DNA of 64,000 bases from Acorus gramineus. Its lineage: Eukaryota > Streptophyta > Magnoliopsida > Acorales > Acoraceae. The translations under genes and the position numbers were made by a program. Positions within the stretch are counted from its first letter, which is position 1. Every line of letters begins with the position of its first letter. Under the pieces are notes generated by a model. The model saw only the letters and a list, made by a program, of their open reading frames with translations, made no database searches and was not told the DNA's origin. This document shows, in pieces, positions 11,160 to 22,477 of the stretch. Location of the stretch: assembly GCA_030737835.1 (NCBI GenBank), contig CM060854.1, positions 20,353,356 through 20,417,355 on the forward strand. The letters are read 5' to 3'.

Positions 11160-12252
11160 ATGTTATCGTATATCAGTATATACTTTATTTTATATAATAG
11201 TATGTATTTTAATAAAAAAATGTATAATTTAAAAAAAAAAAGTGTGGATTACGATTTGGACTACAGAAGAGGTTGGTCATATCATTTTTTTTTCTTGTTG
11301 TGTAATCTGCACTCATCTTGTAGGGTACATTCACCATGAGAAATTAGCTTCTTCCTTGCAAGTGGAAGCTTCATTTTCTTCATTTAACTTCATTATTGAC
11401 TGTTTTTATATGTTGCACGGCATGAGAGAGAATCCAAAAGGAAAGAGTTACACTCAATAGTCCATCTATGTTTTATTTATTTTTTTAAAATCATTAATTT
11501 ATATAAAATAAATAAAATAAAATATATGTTCCAATATCATTTATAAAAAATATGTAAAATTTTAATTAATATTCAGATATGTGGGCTATCAGGATATATA
11601 AGACTGCATTTAGAATTAAAAAATGACTTAAGTATCAAAGCATTCAATCCAAAAACTCAATTTCTTTTCGTGTAATTCAATTCAACTGAAATCATATCTA
11701 ATCCAAACGTGATTTTTAAATGCCCCAAATGATAGATGATTTTGAGAATGACAAAATAATTTATGATTATAAGTTTTGTACAAATATAACAAAAGTAATT
11801 ATGACAATGGTGGCCAGGAAGGTTTTTGCATTATTTCTAGCCCATCATATGTAAATTCTTCTCTTGGGTTTTAATGATGCACAAATTCAGATAGAAAGGA
11901 CCACTGATCAAATTTCACGTGTTTAAACAGGAATATGATATGTTTGGCCATGTGTGCAAGCTCTTATTGTTTTATTTAAAAAAAACTATACAATTATCTA
12001 TTGAAATGTATGATTTTATAAAAAATAAAATATACATTGAGATGCATTATTTTATTTTATTTTCCTTTAAAAAAAATGAAAGATTTTTTTTTTTTTTTCA
12101 TTACGGTGGCAATGCATACTATACCATTCTGGACTGTAAGCAAGATTAAACAACCGACCAAGTCATCAACTCTCATTTAAACAAAGTTCACTATTCTTGT
12201 TGAGGCTGAACAATATATTCTTACAAGTTTCAACCCTTGGTTTTTGTCATCG
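11160..12252. repeat. Duplicated block P, copy 2 (interrupted by a LINE)
   Basis: Second copy of 1215-2240. Its left end overlaps a MITE-like repeat that begins near 11053 (TTGATGCACTCAGTCC). The block is cut at 12262 by the LINE and resumes at 18226 with CAATCCCACTCATTTTTTAG, matching CAATCTAACTCATTTTTTTAG in copy 1. Confidence 0.75.
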
Positions 12253-12262
12253 AATAAACATG
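12253..12262. repeat. LINE target-site duplication, left
   Basis: AATAAACATG; the identical 10 bp follows the LINE at 18216-18225. The paralogous unoccupied site is AATAAAGATA at about 2227-2236. Confidence 0.8.
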
Positions 12263-12289
12263 GAATCCTGACCTCTCCGACCTGACCCA

Positions 12290-13970
12290 TTGTCCACCCC
12301 TCCGACCTCAACCTCCCACCCCTCTCGCCTCCCTGATCCACCTGATCCGCCTTCCCCCTCCATTCTTCCCGATCCCTCCACATCGGCCCTCCCCCAATCT
12401 GCCCCTTCTTCCTCTGCTCTCACTCCTGCCAACCCTTCTTCTAAGGTGCTGCTTCTTCCTCTAATGGTAAAGGACCTCCCTCTGTCACCTGTCCCCTGGT
12501 CGTCGTTGGTTTTTCTGCTGGAAAAAGGTCTCTCTTCTTCCACCCTCTCCACAGTGGTCAATACTGGTCCCTCTATTGGGAAAGGCCCCCCTGTTCTGGT
12601 CCGTAGCTTCAAGCAAGCCCTCACTCAAGCACCAGTAGCTCAAGCCGCCTCGAGTTGGGCTGCCCCTACCCCAACCTCTACAAGATTGGGGAAACTCCCC
12701 TCCTTTGCACCTTTGGAAGATCAAGAGGAAAACGTAGTGTAGTTTGAAACTGAGGACTTCTCAGCTTGGGAAAGCGAATGGAGCAAGGCTATTGTGGGTT
12801 ACATAGTGGGTAAGAAACCTGTTTTTACTCCTTTTATTGCATTCTTGGCAAGATTATGAGAAAAATTAAAGGGCATTTTACAGCCTCTATTAAAAGCAAT
12901 GGTTTCTTTGTCTGTAAGTTTCAATTGGAAGACGATCTTAATCACATCCTTGAAGGGGGTCCACGGTATATGGAAAGTAGACCTTTCATTATTAAGAAAT
13001 GGGCTCCTGACGTTCCATCCCGATATGGATTCGCTTGCCCGACCTTCCGTTCCATTACTGGTCTCCAAACTGCCTTATAGGCACCCCACTTTACATGGAT
13101 AATGCCACCCGTATTTCTTCCCGGATTGATTATGCTCGAATTTGTGTTGAAATTGAAGCTTCGTCGGTCCTACCCGACATTGTTACTGTTGAACTCCCTG
13201 GGGGTGATAGGGAATCTTTCCAAATTATCTATGAATGGAAACCGGACCCCTGTATTCATTGTCAAACCTTCGGCCATTACTCTGAAAACTGTTGTAAAAA
13301 ACCTTCTGCGGTCAGTAGATCCGCCTCAACAGCCTCGGGCTGACTGGCCGCTGAATCTCTTGCAGGCTTCTTTGGGGACAGGGGTTGGAAATGGGAAAGC
13401 CGTTCAGAAATGTTCGCAAGAAACCCCAGCCTGCTGCTATTGCTACAGGGTCTACTCAAAGGACAGTGCAAGATCCTACACATGCTGTTGCTTCCTCTCT
13501 CGTTGGCCTAGAGTCCTGCCCAATAGGAGTCCATTAACCTACCCCCCAGGTTGTAGATGTTTCACAAATCCAGAAGAAGGCCGATGTTGGCAATGTTTTG
13601 GTTGACCCCCCTCTTGATCAAGGTCAAGCACATGACTGCCGAGAATTTCTTCTCTTTACTGGAACTATTCAGTGATTCAGGAATGCATGGCCAGTCTGGT
13701 GGAGAATTGGCTGTGGTTCTCCAACCAACCTCCCTTAACTCTCCTGCAGCATCTGAAGTTTCATCAGACTTGCTCATTGATCAAGCCAACACCTCCATTG
13801 CACCCTTGGAAGTAGAAAAGGACAAGAAGAAAAAGAAAAACAGGGAGAAAAAACCGAAAAAGCAACCCATTTCTCTTACAGAGAAAGCAGCTGCAGCCCC
13901 TCCCAAGCAATCAAAGGATCCGAAGCCACACCACCCCTTGGCCTGCAAGCAAGGGCCGAAACACCTTTAG
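12290..13970 (+). pseudogene. LINE ORF1: DUF4283-like domain and CCHC zinc knuckle, broken
   Basis: ORF1 of plant LINEs encodes an RNA-binding protein of the retrotransposition particle. The first 450 bp encode a Pro/Ser-rich stretch without an ATG at its start. After a stop, the DUF4283-like region follows in several frames (near WSKAIVGYIVGKKP at about 12790, FQLEDDLNHILEGGP at about 12920, PLYMDNATRISSRIDYARI at about 13090). The knuckle CIHCQTFGHYSENC (C-x2-C-x4-H-x4-C) lies near 13251-13292. A Lys-rich run near 13820-13865 precedes the end of ORF1. At least three frame changes are needed to read it. Confidence 0.85.
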
Positions 13971-14004
13971 GTGTTCCTCAGACTTTCCTATTATTTTTGG
14001 TGTT

Positions 14005-14640
14005 ATGGATTGTCTTTTTTGGAATATCCGCGGGCTCAATAGCAAGGAAAAGAAATTGGATGTTCGTAACTTTTTGAATAAGCATATGGTTCCAATTATT
14101 TGCTTGGTAGAAACTAAAGTTCCTTCTTCACAAGCTAGTCGTGTTAGACGACAGGTCCTACCCCATTATCAACTCAGAGCAATTCATCCATTGCAAAGTT
14201 TCACCACGAGATGGGAGCTCTCCTTTCTTCTTCACCGCGATTTATGCTTCTAATAGTGCTTCTGAAAGGCTTCTACTATGGGCTGACTTGGTTAACATAT
14301 CACACCACATTGGAGCTCACCACTAGATAATTGGTGGTGACTTCAATGAAGTCCATTTCAGCTTTGAAAAAGCCGGTTGTCTACCAATCCATTCTCGAAG
14401 AACTTGTTTTAACTCTTGCATTGAGGACTACCTCTCAAATGACCTCCGCTCAATCGGTGGCCAATTCTCATGGTCCAACAACCAACAGAATAGAATTGCT
14501 TGCAAGCTTGATAGAGTCCTAGTCAACTATCGATGGACCCAGGATTTCCCTGATGCATACACCCAAATTTTGAGCCCTGGACTCTTGGACCACCGTCCAT
14601 TAAAGATTACTGTCCCGCCCTCAATCCCTTTAGGGCCAAG
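14005..14640 (+). pseudogene. LINE ORF2 endonuclease domain, broken
   Basis: This domain nicks the target DNA. It starts MDCLFWNIRGLNS, the usual beginning of plant LINE ORF2, followed by ICLVETKV with the catalytic Glu. After frameshifts come IIGGDFNEV near 14330 (catalytic Asp/Asn) and LLDHRPL near 14583 (catalytic His). Stops and shifts separate the parts. Confidence 0.88.
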
Positions 14641-14864
14641 ACCTTTTAAATACTTCCAAATGTGGGACCTCCGTCCCTCCTTTCATGAAACAGTTGTTAA
14701 AGCATGGCAGAAGCACTTTTATGGATCTTCAATGTTTGTGTTGACAAAGAAACTGCAACATACTAAAGCTGTTCTCAAAGAGTGGAACCGTTCTGGTTTG
14801 GACCTCTTCAGCACACCTTGGGCCAAAGCCATCAACTCTCGAACAGGCTCAAGCAGCACTTCTA

Positions 14865-16440
14865 TTGGATCCCCTCAACCCCTTGCTTATTCAGTCAGAA
14901 GGTCTTGCAAAATCCGCCTATCTGGATCAACTTCGTATAGAGGAGAGTTTTCTAAGGCAGAAATCCAGGCAGCTCTGGCTCTCTGAAGGGGATAAGAATT
15001 CCAGGTTTTTTCACTCCATGGTCAAAGCCCGTATTACTCGAAATTCTATCCGCAAGGTTCAATTAGCTGATGGCAGCTTCTCTTCCAATTCTCAAGTTGT
15101 GAAGGATCATGTCGTCTCGCACTTTAAGCATCTTCTCAACCAGCAGCCCCATATCGCATGTCCGACTTTGGTACATTCTGCTATCCTCTCGGAGGAGGAG
15201 AGGTCCTCTCTATGTGTACCTGTTTCTGAAGGAGAAATTAAGTCTGCCCTCTTTGCTCAAAAGCCTCTCAGCAGTCCTGGCCCAGATCATTTTTCAACCC
15301 ATTTTTTTCAACTCTTCTGGCCGACTATCAAAGATGAATTTATAACTGCTGTAAGGTCTTTCTTTGACTCCGGACAGCTTCTCAAAGCCATTGTTAAAGA
15401 GTAATTATTATCCTAATAATTACTCTTTAACATCTTTTAGATCTCGCGAGCAAAATTCCTCCCCCGCTCCGATTGAAGACTCTTCAATCGAAGCGGGGAA
15501 GAGAAACTTTTGTGAATCTAGGAAATCTAGGAAAACTAGGAAACTAATAAAATCACAATAATTATAATAAAGATATAATATTATCCTAATAATGACTCTT
15601 TAACACCCCCTCCCAAACTCTGAAAGGTAGAACCCTTAGAGTTTGTACAAAAATGAGAGAGGTGGCAGAGGCTGGCGACATGCCATCAACCACTCCTTTA
15701 TATCTCTCATCCCAAAGACAAAGCTAGCGGACTCCTTTAATGACTTCCGGCCCATCTCCTTATGCAACGTCACCTTCAAGACGATCACGAAGGTTATGGC
15801 AAACCGTTTGCAAAAAGTCCTACAAAGCTTATTAGTCTGAATCAGTCGGCCTTTATCAAGGGACGAAGTATTGTCCACAGTATTCTATTGGCCCGTGAGA
15901 TGTCTAATATTCTCAGTTCTCCTGCTCCCTTCGGTCGGGTGTGCCTGAAGGTTGATTTACGAAAAGCATTTGATAGTGTTAATTGGGAATTCTTGACTAG
16001 CATCTTACGAGGTATGAATTTCCCCCAAATCTGGATCAATTGGATCACTCAATGTATTTCCACTGCATCCTTTTTCTGTCCTAATTAATGGCAGCCCGCA
16101 AGGGTTCTTTCGTTCATCTCGATAAGGAGATCCGCTTTCCCCCCTATTGTTTTTAATCACAATGCAAGGGCTGTCTCGCATCTTAGATGATGCTGTGGAC
16201 CAAGGCAGGGTTGGCAAGTTCATCCACTCTCCACTAAATATTTCACATCTTTGCTTTGCGGATGACTTGATTATCTTCTCCGATGCTTCTCCCAATACTG
16301 CCGAGGCGATAAAGGTGCTGCTTGAGGACTTCTCTAAATTTTTGGGGCTTAGGCTCAATGTGGTGAAGATCCAGTTTTTCCCAAACCTTGATGGCAGCCA
16401 ATTCTCCTCAGTTGTGAGAATTACTCAGTAGCATCTTCCT
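14865..16440 (+). pseudogene. LINE reverse transcriptase domain, broken and interrupted
   Basis: Copies the LINE RNA at the nicked target. Visible motifs: SPGPDHFSTHFFQLFW near 15275, FISLIPKTKLADSFNDFRPI near 15695-15755, LKVDLRKAFDSVNWEFL near 15947 with the first catalytic Asp, and HLCFADDLIIF near 16245 with the Asp-Asp pair (FADD replaces the commoner YADD). A 290-bp foreign insert splits it at 15392-15681, and frameshifts lie near 15840 and 16090. Confidence 0.92.
15392..15681 (-). mobile_element. TRIM-related insert in the LINE reverse transcriptase
   Basis: GCCAT occurs at both edges (15387-15391 and 15682-15686), a 5-bp target duplication as made by LTR elements. Removing it rejoins the RT frame (QLLKAI followed by NHSFISLIPK). 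Its parts match the TRIM at 31274-31827: CTCCGATTGAAGACTC..AATC with GTGAATCTA, and CCTCCCAAACTCTGAAAGGTAGAACCCTTAGAGTTTG, but in a different order, with an LTR-like TTTAACA segment between them. The left end, 15392-15430, is a 39-bp near-perfect palindrome. Confidence 0.65.
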
Positions 16441-17099
16441 GTCCGGTACCTAGGAGTGCCTCTGTTCCAAGGAGCTCTAACTCACTCAATGTGTCTCCCA
16501 CTAATTGACAAAGTTAGGAACAAAGTCCAAGCTTGGTCCAGCCATATGTTATCCAAGGCAGGGAAGGTGGAACTCATCAAATCAGTTCTTATCAGTTTCA
16601 GCTTCTTTTGGACTTCGGGGTTTTTTCTACCAAGGAAATCAATTCATACCATTGAAAAAATCATGCGGAATTTCCTATGGGCTAGAGAAGGCAATTCGCA
16701 CAAACAACATCAAGTGGCGTGGGCAATGGTGTGTTCTCCGACTCATGAAGGTGGACTCGGGATCATTAGAATCGGCGAATGGAACCTTGCTGCCATGGGA
16801 GTTCTCTTTTGGCAGCTAGCAATAGGACATAATTATCTATGGGCAAATTGGATGAAGAAAAAATACTTCACAAAAAAAAAGTATTTGGACCACCAAAGCT
16901 TCTTCCTCTAGCTCTTGGTCCAGGAAAAAAATCATCAAGGCAAGGGATTTGATCCAAAGGGATGTCCGGTATATTATTTTTGAGGGTCTCTCGATTAACC
17001 TTTGGGATGACCCTTGGCTAAATGGCTTTGGACTGTGTTTTCACTTTGAGGAGACTGGACTTCTTCTATGGGGACCCCCGGCCTGATTACTCTCTCTTG

Positions 17100-17460
17100 G
17101 GCTATCTGCTAGTGGAACCTGTGGCATTTGCAATACATTCGAGGAAACTGCTGATTACCTCTTCCTTCAATGTTCTCTGTCAGCCTTTGTATGGCTTGGT
17201 ATTCTCAAATCTTTGGGCTTACCACGACACCGAGTTCCTTTGCTTGGAGATTTTCTCATTCAATTTATGAAGCTGGCCAAATCTGATTCAGAGCGCAAAG
17301 TCTTTCACTTCCTTTTCTCGCAAGTGGTATGGTCCATCTGGAAAGAAAGGAATGATAGAGTTTTCAGGTCTACATCCAAGCATAAAACCCTCATTGTCAG
17401 GCAAATTATTCAGGCCACCATTCATAGGTTCAAGGACCAATTATTTGATGATCCAAACTC
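17100..17460 (+). pseudogene. LINE zf-RVT region, broken
   Basis: Between RT and RNase H a Cys-rich segment reads CNTFEETADYLFLQCS near 17130, then VWSIWKERNDRVFR near 17330, the usual zf-RVT pattern of plant LINE ORF2. Frame changes are needed between the segments. Confidence 0.75.
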
Positions 17461-17529
17461 TCCTCTTGCATCGAAATTTCAAAGCCTATTTCGAATTCCA
17501 TATCAGGAAAAACCTTTGGTTAACAAATG

Positions 17530-18034
17530 GGTACACTGGATACCCCCTTTGGACGGATGGCTCAAAGCAAATTCCGATGGCTCTCTATCGGAAAACCAGT
17601 ATGGTTTAGGGGCACTCGTTAGGGATCACAAAGGGGGCTGTTGAACGGCCCTATCTGCTAGGATCCGTGCTTGTTCCATCAATATTCTAGAGCTTAAAGG
17701 AGTCGTGGCAGGAGCCCTTCTAGCTCGGGATCAAGGTGCAACTCTTGTTTGGAGCAAAACGGATTCCACCACGGTGGTTGCATGGTGTAATGGTCAAAGC
17801 CAGATCCCGTGGACTGCAATTAGAGACCTAAGAACTCTCCATCAGGTAGTGGGTTGTTTCACCTCTTGGCAGATAACCCATGTTTACAGGGAAGGAAATA
17901 GAGCAGCTGATTTCCTTGCAGCGCTTCAATCCCCCATTGGTGTCTCGTATTTGGATCCCCATACCATGGGGGAAGACCTTGTTTTGCTAATTCAAGCAGA
18001 TAAAAAAGGGCACAAGGAGCTTCGTAAAGGTTAA
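17530..18034 (+). pseudogene. LINE RNase H domain, end of ORF2
   Basis: C-terminal RVT_3-type RNase H, which removes the RNA strand of the hybrid. Landmarks are LKANSDGSLS (Asp), ILELKGVVAGAL (Glu), SKTDSTTVVAWCNG (Asp) and THVYREGNRAADFLA (His...Asp). One stop near 17641 splits the domain. ORF2 ends at 18034 and is followed by a short 3' UTR. Confidence 0.9.
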
Positions 18035-18215
18035 CCAAGGGCCCCCCCAACCCAATGAAGGTTCTTTAGACATGCCTGTATATCTTCTCTTTTCTCTCCT
18101 CCTTTGTAAATGATGCTGTGTCTTTCACCATCATTGACTGATTAATCAGTCTCACATGTACATTCTAAATCCTTTATGCAATACGTTCTTAATTGCCAAG
18201 CAAAAAATTAAATAA

Positions 18216-18225
18216 AATAAACATG
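18216..18225. repeat. LINE target-site duplication, right
   Basis: AATAAACATG, identical to 12253-12262. Confidence 0.8.
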
Positions 18226-19100
18226 CAATCCCACTCATTTTTTAGTCTTATTTTTAGTTTCAGGGATAGGTATGTATGGTAATGGTAATGAAAGGATCAC
18301 ATATATAGATATATATTTTTTTATTAGTAATCAAAATGTGAATTGCTATATACGGAAATTTTCTTTACAAGAAGTATCCAGGGTTGTACAAAATAGAGAT
18401 CACCCGGAAGAACCACACTTCCAAAGGAGGGAAGGAAGAATAGAGTCAATACCTTCAAATAAAGATATGCATAGTGTTAGAAGTTGAGATAAAAACAACA
18501 CAAATGATCAAAGCCCTTTATCATCTTGATCTTGGTTTTGGAAAAAATTTCATGTCAACGAACGTGGTCCTTTATCATTTGATGGTCTGAAAAATTTTAC
18601 ATTTCAATTCGTTCATGTCCCACTTTGTTCGGACAGAGAACTTTGTTTATAAAATGACACAAGGAAAACTGATAATCCATGATGCACAAGTTCATCATTC
18701 ATGATTTAAATTGAACTTCATTTCACTTCTAGTCAGTTAATGATTCTTGGTTTGTCGACAAACATTTCGACGAGTTGCTCTGCCAGGCTCCTCGAGTCGC
18801 TCTTGATCGACTTCCTCCTCCTCGATGGATTGCAGTGGTACCATGGTACCATTCGACGAACTTGTCATTGAACTCCTTGGACCCTGGAGTTCTAGTTGGT
18901 CAATTATCTTAGAGCAATCCAAGGGTTTGAACCCCTCTGGTGGGGCTGGCTCGTTTAGGTCAGGGAGGAGTGGGACTCATCGCACGGGCAGCTCTTGGTG
19001 GGCTCCTTCAGTGGGGATGGGCTCGTCGATGATTGTGATTATGAACTTTGAAATATATATTTCTTGTCATTTGTGCAAAATGTATTTTTGCATATGCCAT
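18226..19100. repeat. Duplicated blocks P (end) and Q, copy 2
   Basis: Continues block P after the LINE, then matches 3012-3552 and 5476-5790. This copy has neither the Mutator-like MITE of 2344-3006 nor the copia element of 3560-5475. No conserved open frame. Confidence 0.7.
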
Positions 19101-19879
19101 GGTTGGAGTATATCACGGTCATCATATTTGACAAACCCTTCCGTCATGCATTCATGACACTCATTAAAATATTGAATAAGGTTCTTGTAGCATTCCACAC
19201 TTGAAACATACTATGACAAGAGTTTCTTGTCAAATGCGATTTAAGTGTTTTCATCGCTTTCTGGTGCCCAAGAAAACGTCACAAGAATAATGGAGAGCAT
19301 GTGTCCTTCAATTGATAGAGCATGATCTTCGAGAAAATTAAAAGAGTCAGATATGATGTTTCGTTAATTAACTAACCCGAGGGGTACTCACAATATATTT
19401 TATATATGATTGTTTAAAAGATATGATTGTTTATTTAAATATATATTTTATTTTTATAACAAGATTATTTTAGTAAACGAGTGTATATTGAAAAATAATA
19501 ATGAGGACTAAGATGACATATCATTTAACAAAAATAAATCAATGGAGTTTAGGTCAAGTCCACTGTGAAAGATATAGGGTGATGAAGTCACCATGGCAGA
19601 AGACTTGGGGTCAAGTCAACTCAACTCAAATCTTGCCAATTGAAGATTCAATCTCTATCCGACATAGTGGGACATATCGTGTAGTGCGGACTCTGATAGA
19701 TAGACTTCTGAAAAGAATTTAATCAAGACACGTGGATAGATAATAAGACACATGACCCATATATTAAATATTATTAAAGTCTCTACTTGGGAAACGATAA
19801 AAGCTATTCCGTTATTGATAACTATAATGGTAATATATATAAAACATAAATAATTTTATGTTTTATTATATTTTTAAAC
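19101..19879. other. AT-rich spacer with repeat R and a LINE empty site
   Basis: No gene seen. About 19500-19740 matches 49490-49545 joined to 50027-50200: GGACTAAGA..ACATATCATTTAAC, then AAATCAATGGAG, GGTCAAGTCCACTGTGAAAGATAT. AAATCAA at 19536-19542 is the unoccupied form of the LINE site at 49546-50019. Confidence 0.65.
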
Positions 19880-20034
19880 ATAAAATGAAGTTTTTGTTAT
19901 TTGGTTGGCTATTAATAAATTATGGATAAAATGTAAATAAAATATTAATAAAAAATTTTAAAATACAAAAATGGTTTGACATGTGTGGTTTATACAATTT
20001 CAAGGGAGATCAAAAATATCAATACTAGTTTATT

Positions 20035-20065
<31 letters not shown>

Positions 20066-20405
20066 CACTTATTATTTTTAAAAACAAACAAATATTTTGG
20101 TTTTTTCTCGCTTATCTTATTATTTTCTTCATCTATTCCACTATCCAAATAAAGACTAAAGAAGTGGGTTAAATAGGTGAGATGAATGAACTTATGTAGT
20201 TTCAAGCAAGATACAGTTATTACAATATTGATTCAATCAGGGAACGAGTGCAATTTAATCACTTGGGTAGTCTTGGAAACATCGTTTGAATGATTTTGTT
20301 ATACTGTGGATTTTGGATGGACATCATATCATTCTTTGGACAACATATATCTCTCTTCCCCAACAAAATCCATTATAACGTGGATTTACGTGGATTTATA
20401 ATTGT
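19880..20405. repeat. Duplicated block S, copy 2
   Basis: Paralogue of 10555-11060, with a CA/TA microsatellite near 20034-20066. Non-coding. Confidence 0.7.
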
Positions 20406-20829
20406 CTAGCTTGTCAGTTCATTTTACAGCTTTGTATGTAGCTTCAGATACTGCACTATCATAATATTTGACTTAAAAAAAAAATTTATTTTTTTCAAGA
20501 AAAAAAAAATACATTATTGTATACAGAGTGGGTCTTGAGATTGACGATTTTAGAGGGTTCCTAGGCAAATATCTGATTTGGGGCCCTAATATATTTACAT
20601 AAAAACTATTAATGAGTATTACATAATTTAAAAAAATATTTCAAATAAATTCTCAAAATTTTTGACAACTAGTCATATTTTTTTAATTTTATTTTCAAAC
20701 TAGTCCTGGACATGGTCAATTTTTAGTCACATGATGTTTTAATGCTCAATCTTTTATATTTTTAAAACAAAAAATTGTTTATTACAATGGTCACAATGTC
20801 CAAAAATAAAAAAATACAAATGAAAAAAT
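20406..20829. other. AT-rich spacer
   Basis: No gene seen. 20410-20470 resembles one end of the window's MITE family (CAGTTCATTTTACAGC, then TACTGCACTATCATAATA). The stretch 20527-20590 (AGAGGGTTCCTAGGCAAAT, GGGGCCCTAAT) resembles hAT-type terminal sequence like that at 61435-61500. Confidence 0.35.
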
Positions 20830-20971
20830 ATAAAGGGATGTAGTTCGACCTGGTTCGCTCTTCCCTCCTTTGTATTAAAGACCCACTCTTTGTATTTCAT
20901 TTTGTAAAGTCCATGAATTTTTTTGTAAAGTTTTTCTTAGCAATACAAATTTGATTACCAATAAAAAAAAA
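20830..20971 (+). mobile_element. LINE 3' end, severely 5'-truncated
   Basis: Only a 3' UTR: GTAAAGTTTTTCTTAGCAATACAAATTTGATTACCAATAAAAAAAAA, matching the LINE ends at 8330-8394 and 35640-35711. No coding sequence remains. Confidence 0.65.
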
Positions 20972-20984
20972 ATCCCAATAACGT

Positions 20985-22200
20985 TGAAAAAACTTTATAC
21001 ACAGAATCAACCACAAACTTTATACATTTCAACCGAAGGCTTGAGCAATGATGTCCATTCGATTTAGTATTCTCATTCTCTTTATTCTAGAACACATAGA
21101 AAAATTGCTTTTAAAATCACTTATTAGACTTGCATTCATTCTTGAACAGCGGAGACACAATTTCTCCTTCAACGAAATTTACCAGAATGAGATTCCTGGG
21201 ATGAAAGAAATCTAGATAGAGGATGCATTAGTGAAAAGAGTAGATAGGGGTGAGTTTGGCCTACTTGATTATACGAGCCCAGATGGACATTTTTTTCTTC
21301 TTCATGAGTTATTGATTAAAAAACAATACATTAATTAAGGGGCGCTCATATGCAAGTTACATAAAATCTCAAATCAGTTTTGGTTAGAAAAAGTATATAC
21401 TTCATTAGAAATAATACAAAAATTATTACATCTAATTCATTCAAGTATTACTTTAATTTTTGTGAAAATATGAACAGATATATACATCTTCCAAAAAAAT
21501 ACAATAAACATGTCAGACTAAATAACTCAATGATGGATTGTCCCCAACATTTTACTTAATGAGCCTACACCAAGATTTAGTCCTATATTGAGTAATGAAA
21601 AAAGTTTATTCCTTTGTGTGAATATAACAATTATAAATCAAGATCCATTATAAAGTTGTTAGCATGTTAAAGAGACTTCAGTTTGTGTTTTTTGTTTTTT
21701 TTTTTCAAAAATCTTTTATGGGTAGTAATAGAATCGAGAATATGCTTTTATTAGTTGAAGATGGATCTATTTTTCGTGCATGTTAGGTTCCACTTTCTCA
21801 TAATCCACAAAACAAATTTGAAGTTGAATCCTGTGTATCAAAGACAAAAAAACTTTCTATGTCAAACAATAACAGTGTTCAAGTATGGGATAAAAAAAAC
21901 ATTTTTGTGAAACTACTATGATGGTGTTATTCTGACATACTTTGATACGGTGACATAGAAAATCCCATGTTTCAAACAGAAGACATATAAAATCTATCCC
22001 AGTAACGAAACTAAACACGCATGAGTTGCATCATTTTCGCTGATCGTTAAACTTGAGATTTTAGAAATTTAAATAACATTTAATTAAGTAATTTACAATG
22101 ACATGTTTATCATTTATTTCTCTTTCATGCTCTAGGTCCTCATCCAGAGTGGTGGATGCCTTTATCTTATTACTGTATCAAATTAATACTGCACAAAAGG
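20985..22200. repeat. Paralogue of block D, then block T copy 2
   Basis: 20985-21840 aligns with 39905-40530 and 51195-51830 (GGCTTGAG.AATGATGTCCA, TTCTAGAACAC.TAGAAAAATTGC, GACACAATTTCTCCTTCAA, GAGCCTACACCA.GATTTAGTCC, TATATTGAGTAATGAAAA). 21865-22195 aligns with 8780-9110. It is more diverged than the copies at 39 and 51 kb are from each other. Non-coding. Confidence 0.65.
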
Positions 22201-22244
22201 TAGGCTACATATAAGTTTGGACTTATCATTTTCCTTCTTCACAA

Positions 22245-22477
22245 GCGAGGATTATAAAAATGATTGCATGCAACTGCATGTAAATTGAATGATGATCCAA
22301 TACAAATCATTCATTGTACTTATAATATCTAAGCAAATAAAAAAAAAAGAAGTTCAAAATTACATAGCACACCATAAACTAATTACCATTTATTTTTTCC
22401 CAATCCAACTACAACGCTGCATTTCAAATACAGTAAAGACAGGTAGATCAGAGAACCACTCATACCAGTGCTCAAAT
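22245..22477 (-). other. RLP1 3' flank
   Basis: Conserved among the RLP genes (compare 26125-26357 and 57105-57343): ATTATAAAAATGATTGCATG, CATTCATTGTAC, CACACCATAAACTAATTACCAT, TCCCAATCCAACTACAACGC, TGCATTTCAAATACA. It contains the transcript's 3' UTR and probably its end, though I cannot place the poly(A) site. Confidence 0.6.

Larger units (their letters stand above)
12263..18215 (+). mobile_element. Near-complete but dead L1-type LINE
   Basis: About 5.95 kb flanked by a 10-bp target duplication. Order of parts: proline/serine-rich ORF1 start, DUF4283-like domain, CCHC zinc knuckle, lysine-rich linker, apurinic endonuclease, reverse transcriptase, zf-RVT and RNase H. The reading frames are broken by many stops and frameshifts and by a 290-bp insert in the RT, so it cannot encode its proteins. 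The tail ends in an A-rich stretch (CAAAAAATTAAATAAAA) rather than a clean poly(A). The 3' UTR differs from that of the short LINE ends elsewhere in the window, so it belongs to another family. Confidence 0.92.

Noticed and set aside
12247..12724. Long minus-strand frames opposite LINE ORF1
   Set aside because: They are the antisense of the Pro/Ser-rich ORF1 and have no known domain.
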